Shown here: positions 10,628-18,318 of the stretch, one piece after another
Layout of the letters: every line of letters starts with the position of its first letter
Position numbering within the stretch: position 1 is the first letter of the stretch
Origin: JBBRNH01 sp038230415
GTDB taxonomy: Bacteria; Bacteroidota; Bacteroidia; Cytophagales; Spirosomataceae
Direction: 5' to 3'
Assembly: GCA_038230415.1 (NCBI GenBank)
Contig: JBBRNH010000009.1
Coordinates: 31,948-95,947, forward strand
DNA: 64,000 bases
Notes under the pieces: model-generated
The model's input: only the letters and a program-made list of their open reading frames with translations
What the model was told of the DNA's origin: nothing
The model's database searches: none
Program-made: the position numbers and the translations under genes

Positions 10628-11647
10628 TCAGGCACCCGCCGGGGCCTCATGAACACTACTCGGCAGGTAGCCAAACTGCTTTTTGAAGGACAGCGTAAAA
10701 TTGCTCAGATTAGAATACCCTACGTACCGCCCTGCCTGCGATACGGTCATCGTGCGCGACAGAATCAACTCCCGTGCCTTTTCCATCCGGTGAGATTGGT
10801 AATACTCAAAGATTCCCTTGCCAAAAACGTGATGAAAAATCAGTTTCAACTTGGATTTGCTGATGCCAAACTCTTGCGACAAGTCGGCGGTGGTCGGTGG
10901 TCGGCCCGTCAGGTCAGCGGTGATTCTTTTTTCGATCTCCACCACTACGGTCAAATCGGCCTTGTTGATCTCGTCCGTTGCAATGGCCCGTGTCGGCTCC
11001 TGCAAGAGCGTACTCAGGGCGGTGGTGAGTAACGAATAAGCGTCTGCTTTCAGCCGCAAAGCGCCCAGCAGTTCATGCTTGATGTCATTCTCAATTTGGG
11101 CTAAATATGTTCTGTACAGGGCCGACAAGGGCCGGGTAATACCGCCCGGCCCAACCTTTGCCCGCAGTTTTGTCAATAATGCTTCGTCTGATATATTGCC
11201 TGAAAACCAGTGCGTTGAGAAGGATAACACACAATGGGTTGTTGTTACACCGGGTTGGAAAGTACGTGACGGAGGGCCGGTGTTTTCGGCCAGATACACC
11301 CCCGATTCCGGCTCTGACTCGCAATCCACTGCCTTAACCGCATTGGGCAGGAGTTGGGTTGGTTTTTCGGTGCTGAACAGAGATATGAAAAATGTGTTGC
11401 CAGCAGCGTTTACCGGATAAGTAACAGCAACAGACTCTTTGGGCTGTAGTGTCAACAGAATCAGCGAGAACCCGTCCTCAATCGGCATGGCCGCCAAATA
11501 GCCCGCGCCAAACCAACCGGCCACCGATTGCCGTATCAGCAGACCACCTAATAATTCTTCCGGCTGATTCTCAAAGGCGTTAAAAGGCAATGCGTCTTTC
11601 AACGAGTTCCACCAATTCGGGTTAGCCTCCGAAAATTCAATTGCCAT
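10628..11647 (-). CDS. AraC/XylS-family transcriptional regulator
   Basis: About 339 aa from the ATG at 11647 (MAIEFSEANPNWW). An upstream in-frame ATG at 11674 would add nine residues without homology-like character. The C-terminal ~110 residues form a two-helix-turn-helix AraC domain: a first HTH at PTTADLSQEFGISKSKLKLI and a second at MTVSQAGRYVGYSNLSNFTL, followed by FKKQFGYLPS. The N-terminal ~225 residues look like a sensory domain of no family I can name. It probably binds DNA in the cytoplasm. Targets are unknown. The giant gene lies immediately downstream on the same strand but behind a terminator, so co-regulation is only a guess. Confidence 0.88.
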   Translation of the reverse strand: MAIEFSEANPNWWNSLKDALPFNAFENQPEELLGGLLIRQSVAGWFGAGYLAAMPIEDGFSLILLTLQPKESVAVTYPVNAAGNTFFISLFSTEKPTQLLPNAVKAVDCESEPESGVYLAENTGPPSRTFQPGVTTTHCVLSFSTHWFSGNISDEALLTKLRAKVGPGGITRPLSALYRTYLAQIENDIKHELLGALRLKADAYSLLTTALSTLLQEPTRAIATDEINKADLTVVVEIEKRITADLTGRPPTTADLSQEFGISKSKLKLIFHHVFGKGIFEYYQSHRMEKARELILSRTMTVSQAGRYVGYSNLSNFTLSFKKQFGYLPSSVHEAPAGA

Positions 11648-11657
11648 TACCCAAAAG

Positions 11658-11874
11658 CTACGGTTTACACACAATCGTTAGTAGATCAATACCGTGAAAC
11701 AATTGATAATGTTTATGACACGGGTTGAAAACGGGAGAAAATAACAGATCGGCCCCGAAATCCCGGAAAACCATTTCGGTGGTTGATTGCCCGCAGCCGG
11801 TCAGCGACATGAGCAACGACCCGACAGCTAAAACCGGCAGCGGGCGAAACGATTTTCAGGACAAATGATTTCAT
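11658..11874 (-). pseudogene. Frameshifted small lipoprotein remnant
   Basis: An ATG at 11874 opens MKSFVLK in one frame. From about 11850 the adjacent frame continues as RPLPVLAVGSLLMSLTGC, a hydrophobic stretch ending in a lipobox-like LTGC, and stays open to a TAG at 11658-11660. Together the two frames would make a ~72-residue lipoprotein with a normal signal peptide, so a one-base indel near 11840-11855 is the simplest reading. A sequencing error would look the same. The stop falls 11 bp before the chosen start of the AraC gene. Confidence 0.4.
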
Positions 11875-11931
11875 GATCCGGTTGGTTGATGAAATGGGAT
11901 TCACCGGAATAAGGGGCAAAAAGCATACCAC

Positions 11932-13329
11932 TTACCGTATGTCAAGCACCCGTTCAAAGGGTTCACTTTCGCTGATGACCTCTTTTGTTTCGGTATTCAC
12001 CGCCTGAACCACCAGTTTATACCGGCCTGCGGGCAGCGCGGGCGGCACCGTGAACCGCGAATAGTTTTCGGTAGGATAAAAAACCGGCATCGTCACGGTC
12101 TGACTCGGGTCGGTTTCGCTGATGAGTTTAAAACGTGCTTCAATAAAGAACCTCGTTGTGTAGGTTCCCTGATCAAACGTTGCCACAACCGGCTTGCTCC
12201 GGTCAAGCGAAACCACACCAGCCAGAGGCAGCGAAAACATCGGCCCGTACTGAACCATACCAACCGTAGGCTGACCTACGCTACGCTGCACACCAACCCG
12301 GTAATACCGTTCGGTTGACCGGCCATCCTGAAGAATCTCGATGGCGTAATAACCCGGTTTTGTATTGGCCGGGATCGTAACCATTGCCTGATTGCCGGTC
12401 ACGGTTTGTGCCGTTGCCACGAGCGAAACGGGCGGCTGCGTGGCCGATACGAGCCGGAATGTGGTCGTCGCAACGTATAAATTTTCACCTTTGATGGTAA
12501 TGTCGTCTCCGGCCATGCCTGTATAACAGAAACCCATTATGTTGTTAGAGACATACGGTTTACCGGCGCGGGCGATTATTGGCTGCGGAACTGGTATTTC
12601 GCGGCCACCGGGCATCTGTAGCACCACGCGATACTGACCCGGTATCACCTTCTGCTCATTGAGCGAGATGTTGATCGTGTTTGCCGAAGCGTATGAACAA
12701 CCAACACGGCCAGAACTATACGGTGAATAAACCACGTACTGCGTCCCGGTTTTCTCGTTGGTCAGCACGGCGCGTTCCGGCAAAACACTCCGGTACAAAT
12801 TACTGACCGGAATAGTGATAAAAGCGGTCTCACCGAGGGCCACCTCTATTGGTTTTGTCAGGGGTAATAGTGTTAAATCAGCCGGTGAATGCACCGGATT
12901 TACCACGTACTGATTGCGGATAAGCTGCGGTGCTGCCCCTTTTTTCAGGAGTTTAACGGCTAAGTTTTGTCGGCAACAGACGCACCAAAGGGCCGGTGAT
13001 TTCAGGTTGTCTAATCCATAAACCTGCGCGCTGTCTGACACCTGAACGGTGGGTGTCATGTTATCGGAGGTAAATTCAGCGGGGACTTTTACCGAAATTA
13101 CCCGCGTCACGTGGTCTATCTTGACATCGCCCGCCGGAATACCGGGAAACGATATGGCTAAGACCTTGAGCGACAGATCGGCTTTGTCGGCGGGCATGGA
13201 GTTGATCACCGTTGGTAACGGAAAATCATCAGTTTCTACACTGTCTTTCTGGCAGGCCGATAGAATCATCAGGCCGAAAACCGCTAGCCAAACTACTGTG
13301 GTTTGGGCGTAAGAGCATATCGTTTTCAT
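11932..13329 (-). CDS. Lipoprotein with IPT/TIG-like beta domains, function unknown
   Basis: 465 aa. The N-terminus is a lipoprotein signal: a basic-hydrophobic start (MKTICSYAQTTVVWLAVFGL) and the lipobox LSAC followed by QKD, which suits surface export in Bacteroidota. The rest is beta-rich. Stretches such as DDITIKGENLYVATTTFRLV and TIPANTKPGYYAIEILQDGR resemble IPT/TIG immunoglobulin-like domains. The first ~100 residues resemble the N-terminal domain of DUF5018-like lipoproteins. No catalytic motif is visible. A SusE/F-like or adhesin-scaffold role is possible but not shown. The remnant lipoprotein gene follows on the same strand. Confidence 0.7.
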   Translation of the reverse strand: MKTICSYAQTTVVWLAVFGLMILSACQKDSVETDDFPLPTVINSMPADKADLSLKVLAISFPGIPAGDVKIDHVTRVISVKVPAEFTSDNMTPTVQVSDSAQVYGLDNLKSPALWCVCCRQNLAVKLLKKGAAPQLIRNQYVVNPVHSPADLTLLPLTKPIEVALGETAFITIPVSNLYRSVLPERAVLTNEKTGTQYVVYSPYSSGRVGCSYASANTINISLNEQKVIPGQYRVVLQMPGGREIPVPQPIIARAGKPYVSNNIMGFCYTGMAGDDITIKGENLYVATTTFRLVSATQPPVSLVATAQTVTGNQAMVTIPANTKPGYYAIEILQDGRSTERYYRVGVQRSVGQPTVGMVQYGPMFSLPLAGVVSLDRSKPVVATFDQGTYTTRFFIEARFKLISETDPSQTVTMPVFYPTENYSRFTVPPALPAGRYKLVVQAVNTETKEVISESEPFERVLDIR

Positions 13330-13412
13330 AGAACAGCGTTGGCTTTAGTACGCCAATGTGTGTGCAAGACCCCAACGCCGGTTCAATGGTTGGAAGCGTG
13401 ACCTGAGTTATT

Positions 13413-13490
13413 TTATCTCCCTAAATACACCGTCAATACCGACACATCCGACGGGCTGACTCCGCTGATCTGCGATGCCTGACCGAGATC
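13413..13490 (-). pseudogene. Displaced 3' end of mnmG (second copy)
   Basis: Positions 13413-13481 match 14044-14112, the true 3' end of mnmG, at 68 of 69 positions. The one difference (13432 against 14063) changes Met to Thr. In the mnmG frame it reads LGQASQISGVSPSDVSVL, then TVYLGR and stop. The LGQ codons beyond the 69 bp are conserved as amino acids but use different codons. The fragment follows the DUF5615 stop directly and has its own ATG at 13498, giving a 28-codon frame. Together with 14044-14112 it brackets the DUF433/DUF5615 cassette as a direct repeat. Confidence 0.85.
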
Positions 13491-13498
13491 GTCATACA

Positions 13499-13828
13499 TC
13501 AACTATCTTTTCGAATCCGGTACGCTTTGCCTCTCTGAAACATTGGTATCAACAGCCTGAATAGCGGTAAGAGTTCTTCCAGAAATACTATTTTGCTGCG
13601 TTCGACATCAAACACGGCCACAATGATTTCGTACTGATTCAGGTTTTGCTGAAATTCCAGATTCTTGTCAATCGTCAGCAGCATATCAAACCTGTCTTCG
13701 ATAGCAACGCGCATTAAACTACCATTTTTGAGACCGTTCCAGCCCATCTCGGTTACGGTAAACACCTCAAAATCAGGCAACCGGTTTTTGAGTTTTTTCG
13801 TAACACATTCGTCAAGCAAAATCTTCAT
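13499..13828 (-). CDS. DUF5615 PIN-like putative toxin (module 1)
   Basis: 109 aa, matching the DUF5615 (Mut7-C-like, PIN-fold) family. It starts with the acidic motif MKILLDECV and has the second acidic element MLLTIDKNLEF around residues 51-60, the usual positions of metal-binding Asp residues. The family is often paired with DUF433 proteins as a type II toxin-antitoxin-like unit; RNase activity is inferred from the fold. Its start overlaps the end of the upstream DUF433 gene by 17 bp, so the two are translationally coupled. The pair sits directly behind mnmG and is flanked by a duplicated mnmG 3' end. Confidence 0.82.
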   Translation of the reverse strand: MKILLDECVTKKLKNRLPDFEVFTVTEMGWNGLKNGSLMRVAIEDRFDMLLTIDKNLEFQQNLNQYEIIVAVFDVERSKIVFLEELLPLFRLLIPMFQRGKAYRIRKDS

Positions 13829-14039
13829 CTAAGATCAAGGTTGAGACTGACACCATTTTTTGTGAGAAAGCCAGCAGTTTCACTACCTGTTCGTGTTTTA
13901 CAGACGGAAAATCAGCTAAAAATTCGTCTATCGTTTCGCCCGTTTCCAAATAATCAAACAGGTTTTTGATGGGAACCCGTGTTCCGTTAAAAACCGGGGT
14001 TCCGCCCAAAATTTCGTGGTCAATGTTTATGATTTTCAT
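13812..14039 (-). CDS. DUF433 putative antitoxin (module 1)
   Basis: 75 aa, typical DUF433 length. It has the family pattern ILGGTPVFNGTRVPIKNLFD followed by the FLADFPSVKHEQVVKLLAFS helix region; the fold is a small winged-helix-like domain. It is thought to neutralise the adjacent DUF5615 protein. The ATG lies only four bases after the mnmG stop, so the cassette is probably expressed from the mnmG transcript instead of its own autoregulated promoter. Confidence 0.84.
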   Translation of the reverse strand: MKIINIDHEILGGTPVFNGTRVPIKNLFDYLETGETIDEFLADFPSVKHEQVVKLLAFSQKMVSVSTLILDEDFA

Positions 14040-14043
14040 TGCG

Positions 14044-14112
14044 TTATCTCCCTAAATACACCATCAATACCGACACATCCGACGGGCTGACTCCGCTGAT
14101 CTGCGATGCCTG
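14044..14112. repeat. Direct repeat, right copy (native mnmG 3' end)
   Basis: This is the copy attached to full-length mnmG. It matches 13413-13481 at 68 of 69 positions. The two copies bracket 562 bp that contain only the DUF433/DUF5615 pair, an arrangement resembling attL/attR of an element integrated at a gene's 3' end. Confidence 0.85.
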
Positions 14113-15903
14113 CCCTAATGTGGCCGGGCGGATGCGTTTCAACTTCTCGCGGCCTTCAAAACTCAATGCTTTCACCGCGTCGAAATCTAACGAGTCGTGC
14201 AGCACGAGGGTGTTCCACTGCTCCATTTTTTGCACGTTGGCAAGTTCGCGGATCACGTAGTCTTCGTATTTCACCTCAATCGTGGCTTGCCGCAATACCT
14301 CTTCGTCGGCTTCGGTGCCGAGCCATTCGCGCAGCAGGGCCGGTACGCGCTCCGGTTCGAGTTCGGGGCGTTTGAGCAGGGTGTATAACGCCGTTTTTTC
14401 GCGCAGCAGCGAACTGCCGATGGTCTCTAAAAACGGGTTTATCTGCTCCGGGCTTAGTTTGGTCTCGCGGATGTGGGTGAGCGTCTCGCCGATGGCGGTG
14501 CGTTTGGCCGACAGTAATTCCATGCGTTCGTTGCTGGCGAGGCCGATAGCGTGGCCGCGTTCGGTCAGGCGCAGGTCGGCGTTGTCTTGCCGGAGCAACG
14601 TGCGGTATTCGGCCCGCGAGGTAAACATCCGGTAGGGTTCTTCGGTGCCTTTGGTGATAAGGTCGTCAACCAATACGCCGATGTAGGCCTCGGAGCGTTT
14701 CAGCACAAACGGCTCGCGGTGATGCACCCGGTTGTGGGCGTTGATACCGGCCATGAGTCCCTGCGCGGCTGCTTCTTCGTAGCCCGTTGTGCCGTTGATC
14801 TGCCCGGCAAAATACAGGTTCTCCACGCCTTTTGTTTCCAGCGTTTGGCGCAGTTGCGTGGGCGGGAAAAAGTCGTACTCAACGGCATAGCCGGGTTTCA
14901 GCATCCGGGCCTTCTCGAAACCCGGCACCTGAATCAGGGCCTTATACTGAATGTCTTCGGGCAACGAGGTCGAGAAGCCATTGATGTACATTTCTTCGGT
15001 TTGCCAGCCTTCGGGTTCCACAAAAATCTGGTGGCTGTCTTTGTCGGCAAAGCGGTTAATCTTGTCTTCTACGGACGGGCAGTAGCGCGGCCCCAGGCCT
15101 TTGATGCGTCCGGTAAACATCGGCGACTGATCGAAACCCGTGCGGAGCGTGTCATGCACGGCAAGGTTGGTGTGGGTTATCCAGCAGGAGCGTTGGCGGG
15201 TAAGCGGCTGGGTTTCGGGCAGGTACGAGAATTTGGTCGGAGTCTCGTCGCCGAGTTGTTCCTCCATCTTGCTATAATCTAAGCTGCGGCCATCCACGCG
15301 GGGCGGGGTTCCGGTTTTCATCCGGCCCGATTCAAAACCGAGCGAGACCAATTGCTCCGTCAGGCCCACCACGGCGCGTTCGGCAGTGCGGCCCCCGCCA
15401 AAGGTTTTCTGGCCGATAAATAGCTGTCCGTTCAGGAATGTGCCGTTGGTGAGTACCACAGCGCGGGCGCGGATGCTCAGGCCCATTGCCGTTTTTATGC
15501 CCGCCACGCGGTTGTTTTCTACGATGATTTCCTGCACCGTATCCTGCCACAAATCCACATTGCGGATGCTTTCGAGCCGTTGCCGCCATTCGAGGGCAAA
15601 GAGCATCCGGTCGTTTTGCGTCCGCGGACTCCACATAGCCGGGCCTTTCGAACGATTCAACATTCTGAACTGAATCATGCTCCGGTCAGACACAATGCCC
15701 GACTGCCCGCCGAGCGCATCAATTTCGCGCACGATTTGCCCTTTTGCCACGCCACCCATGGCCGGGTTGCACGACATCTGGGCAATGGTATTGAGGTTCA
15801 TGGTGACAAGCAGCACCGCCGAACCCATGTTGGCGGCTGCGGCTGCGGCTTCGCACCCGGCGTGGCCCGCGCCAATCACGATGATATCGTATTGAGGAAA
15901 CAT
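14044..15903 (-). CDS. mnmG: tRNA uridine 5-carboxymethylaminomethyl modification enzyme MnmG
   Basis: 619 aa, full length for MnmG (GidA). With MnmE it installs the 5-carboxymethylaminomethyl group on U34 of tRNAs reading split codon boxes, using FAD, NADH and methylene-tetrahydrofolate. The N-terminus has the FAD-binding glycines (YDIIVIGAGHAGCEAAAAAA). The family signatures CNPAMGGVAKGQIVREIDAL and TGTPPRVDGRSLDYSKMEEQ and the C-terminal QISGVSPSDVSVLMVYLGR are all present. The gene is intact up to a normal stop although its last 23 codons are duplicated 631 bp downstream. A DUF433/DUF5615 cassette follows after 4 bp. A heptad-word array lies directly upstream of the start. Confidence 0.97.
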   Translation of the reverse strand: MFPQYDIIVIGAGHAGCEAAAAAANMGSAVLLVTMNLNTIAQMSCNPAMGGVAKGQIVREIDALGGQSGIVSDRSMIQFRMLNRSKGPAMWSPRTQNDRMLFALEWRQRLESIRNVDLWQDTVQEIIVENNRVAGIKTAMGLSIRARAVVLTNGTFLNGQLFIGQKTFGGGRTAERAVVGLTEQLVSLGFESGRMKTGTPPRVDGRSLDYSKMEEQLGDETPTKFSYLPETQPLTRQRSCWITHTNLAVHDTLRTGFDQSPMFTGRIKGLGPRYCPSVEDKINRFADKDSHQIFVEPEGWQTEEMYINGFSTSLPEDIQYKALIQVPGFEKARMLKPGYAVEYDFFPPTQLRQTLETKGVENLYFAGQINGTTGYEEAAAQGLMAGINAHNRVHHREPFVLKRSEAYIGVLVDDLITKGTEEPYRMFTSRAEYRTLLRQDNADLRLTERGHAIGLASNERMELLSAKRTAIGETLTHIRETKLSPEQINPFLETIGSSLLREKTALYTLLKRPELEPERVPALLREWLGTEADEEVLRQATIEVKYEDYVIRELANVQKMEQWNTLVLHDSLDFDAVKALSFEGREKLKRIRPATLGQASQISGVSPSDVSVLMVYLGR

Positions 15904-15907
15904 AGGA

Positions 15908-15977
15908 TCAGTTTGTCGTTCAAGGTTCGTCGTTCATCCAAACCGAATACCGTTAAACCGCGAAACCGGGCCGAAAC
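15908..15977. repeat. Heptad-word array upstream of mnmG
   Basis: In strict 7-bp phase: TCAGTTT GTCGTTC, AAGGTTC GTCGTTC, ATCCAAA CCGAATA, CCGTTAA ACCGCGA, AACCGGG CCGAAAC. GTCGTTC occurs twice, and CCGAATA recurs in the arrays beside gldC. It occupies the mnmG leader starting four bases before the ATG. No clear facing arm was seen here. Confidence 0.6.
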
Positions 15978-16048
15978 GTTCGGGGTGCGTTTGTTATGCT
16001 CCGTAGTGTAGTGGTTGTTCCCCACCGCCCCTAAGCTGTGGCATCTCA

Positions 16049-16082
16049 TTAAAAATCCCCGGCCAATTGGGGCCGGGGATTT
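16049..16082 (-). terminator. Rho-independent terminator of the 139-aa secreted-protein gene
   Basis: A perfect 12-bp stem (AAATCCCCGGCC at 16053-16064 with GGCCGGGGATTT at 16071-16082) and a 6-nt loop, followed on the minus strand by TTTAATG. It lies 38 bp after the stop of the gene at 16120-16539. Confidence 0.8.
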
Positions 16083-16119
16083 CAGTTGGTGAAGGCAGTC
16101 AGCGAATCGGAGCGGGTAA

Positions 16120-16539
16120 CTACCGAACGGTCAGTGTCCGGTCGGTGGTGGGCGTGGTCAGCGTAATGGGGTAGCTGCTCTTGTCGGAGCCACTCGTCAC
16201 CTCCACCGAGTAATTGCCGTCGGCGAGTTCGCTGAGGTCGAAACGGTACTGAAAACTACCCTGCCGCCGACCGATGGTCTGTTCTTCGAGGGCGATGCCG
16301 CGCTCATTAACTACCCGAATCATCATAGAATTAGCGGTCGTTTTTTCGACGAAAACCTTGATAACCATCGGTTTGGCTCCGGCATAAACCGCTACCCGGA
16401 AGGCGGTGGTGGTGGTAACAACGTGGCTGGCGGTTGTTGGCTCATCGGCCCGGTTCAGGGTGGTAGCGTTGGCGGTAGTAGCCAGGGTGGGCGCGGCTAA
16501 AAGCAGCGCGGCCAATAGGGTTTGGGCAATGGTTTTCAT
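16120..16539 (-). CDS. Small secreted beta-sandwich protein, function unknown
   Basis: 139 aa with a clear signal peptide (MKTIAQTLLAALLLAAPTLA, cleavage probably near ATTANA). The mature part is short beta strands: AVYAGAKPMVIKVFVEKT, MMIRVVNERGIALEEQTI, then FDLSELADGNYSVEVTSG. This layout resembles a free-standing version of the T9SS C-terminal sandwich (x-V-x-N-x-x-G ... L-x-x-G-x-Y). I cannot assign a function. It is monocistronic, with its own terminator downstream. Confidence 0.7.
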   Translation of the reverse strand: MKTIAQTLLAALLLAAPTLATTANATTLNRADEPTTASHVVTTTTAFRVAVYAGAKPMVIKVFVEKTTANSMMIRVVNERGIALEEQTIGRRQGSFQYRFDLSELADGNYSVEVTSGSDKSSYPITLTTPTTDRTLTVR

Positions 16540-16753
16540 TAGTTTTTGTTGTTAGTAGTTGTTGTTTGTCTTGATTGACGAGTCAAAGATGCCGGGTTGG
16601 GGCAAACCGTTGCACCCGGATTTTGCTGAATGGCAGGAAACACGGGGCTGACCGGCTAAAAAACAGGGCGAAATATTAAACGGTTAAGGCTAAACCGGGT
16701 CGTAAACTGGTTCCCGGCTAATTTTCGTTATCTTTATCTCGAACTCCAATTGC

Positions 16754-18298
16754 ATGACTGCCCGCTTTATTTACGTTGTTTGGTGCGCCCTGCTGCCCTG
16801 CCTGACCCTGCCCGCACCGGCATGGGCGCAGTTGACCCAGACGACCCGCATCGAACTCCCCGCCGACCCGGGCCGGGCCGAAGATTTCGACGTATTGCCC
16901 CTGGCCGGGCGTGGCCTGCTTGTTACCATTCGGAAGGATGATTACCTGACCCGGTCTCCGCCCGAAATCCAGTTTCAACGCTACGACACCGATCTGAAGC
17001 CGCGCTGGGTAACCACGCTCCGGCCCGACGAGAAGTTTGTGCCGCTGCTCGATTACCACAATGAGCTGTATAAATTCTGGCTCTATCACCAGCCCGACAC
17101 CGATAACTACCAGGTTATCAGGCTCAACACCGACGATGGACTGGCCGAGGTCTTTGCGGGCGATCTGCTGGATGGGTTGGTGATTCAACACTTTAAGGTG
17201 CTGGGCAACCGGGCCTACATTGGCGGCACCTACCGCAGCCGCCCGGTGGTGATGTCGTATTCTTTTTTCGACGGCTCAACGGCGGTGTTGCCCGGCCTGT
17301 ATGGTAATCAAACGGAAATCAACAGCGTGGAGGTTGACGAAATCAGGCAGGAGGTTCACGTATTAGTTCATTCGCTGCGCCGGAAGTGCCAGTTCAGGAT
17401 TCATACGTTCACCTACCAGAACAAACCACTCCGCACCGTAACCTACGACGGGGCCGAACACAGCTTGGTGTCGGGTAAGCTGCTGACCATCAATGCCGAT
17501 GAACTGCTGTTGGTTGGCAACTACTCAAACGACTGCTCGCCGTTTTCAGAAGGCATTTATGTGACCCGAATCCGGCACGGCGACGATCAGCCCGACGTGA
17601 TCCGGTACATCGAGTTTGCCCGGTTGCAGAATTTTTTCAACTACCTCAAACCAAAACAGCAGCAAAAACTCCGCAACCGCGTGGCCCGTCGGCAGCAGGA
17701 AGGCAAAGATACCCGGCTGCGGTATCGGTTGCTGGTGCACAACCCGCTGCCCACCGCCGAGGGGCTTTTGTTAGTGGCTGAGGTTTATTATCCGCAGTAC
17801 AGAAATACACCGGTGCCGGGATATACGGGTCAGCTAAATACCGGATTCAGTAATCGGATAGGTAAAGTTTTAGAGTCGTTTCATTACACCCACGCCTTTG
17901 TCTGTGGGTTCGACCGGCAGGGTAACTTGCTTTGGGACAACTGTTTACCCATCCGTGATCTCGAAAGTGACCGCCTAACGCCTATGGTTCAGGTCTCGCA
18001 GCAGGGCGACCGGCTCGTGCTGGCGTATCCCGACAAGGGCGAGATCAACACCGAAGTCATTGAAGGCAATCGGGTGCTGAAAGAACGCGAACAGTTTACG
18101 CTCAAAACCGGCTCTGAGACCGAAAAAGTACTGTTTTCGAGTAACGACAACCTGGCGGCCTGGTATGGTCAGTATTTTCTGGCGTTCGGTAATCAGAAAA
18201 TCGCGCCTGACCGGGGGTTCAACGGCCCGCAACGCGAGGTTTTTTACATCAACAAGCTAACCTATCCGGTTGATAATCTGGTGGTTGGGGGGAAGTAA
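16754..18298 (+). CDS. Secreted protein of unknown function, probable beta-propeller
   Basis: 514 aa. The signal peptide (MTARFIYVVWCALLPCLTLP followed by APAWA) predicts export to the periplasm or beyond. The remainder has repeated strand-turn patterns and Asp/Gly turns (FQRYDTDLKPRWVTTLRPDE, FVCGFDRQGNLLWDNCLPI) like the blades of a propeller built on narrative 'value reported' repeats. No catalytic residues or named family could be recognised. It stands alone between genes on the opposite strand; the phosphoesterase gene converges with it 20 bp downstream. Confidence 0.65.
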   Translation: MTARFIYVVWCALLPCLTLPAPAWAQLTQTTRIELPADPGRAEDFDVLPLAGRGLLVTIRKDDYLTRSPPEIQFQRYDTDLKPRWVTTLRPDEKFVPLLDYHNELYKFWLYHQPDTDNYQVIRLNTDDGLAEVFAGDLLDGLVIQHFKVLGNRAYIGGTYRSRPVVMSYSFFDGSTAVLPGLYGNQTEINSVEVDEIRQEVHVLVHSLRRKCQFRIHTFTYQNKPLRTVTYDGAEHSLVSGKLLTINADELLLVGNYSNDCSPFSEGIYVTRIRHGDDQPDVIRYIEFARLQNFFNYLKPKQQQKLRNRVARRQQEGKDTRLRYRLLVHNPLPTAEGLLLVAEVYYPQYRNTPVPGYTGQLNTGFSNRIGKVLESFHYTHAFVCGFDRQGNLLWDNCLPIRDLESDRLTPMVQVSQQGDRLVLAYPDKGEINTEVIEGNRVLKEREQFTLKTGSETEKVLFSSNDNLAAWYGQYFLAFGNQKIAPDRGFNGPQREVFYINKLTYPVDNLVVGGK

Positions 18299-18318
18299 AA
18301 CCCCTCGCTATACCTGGG

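Noticed and set aside
10879..10912. Doublet TGGTCGG TGGTCGG inside the AraC gene as another heptad array
   Set aside because: Only two words, and it encodes the normal GRPPTTADLS part of the HTH domain, so chance is enough.
13413..14112. An insertion sequence as the cause of the mnmG 3' duplication
   Set aside because: No transposase or terminal inverted repeats; 69 bp is far longer than usual target-site duplications.
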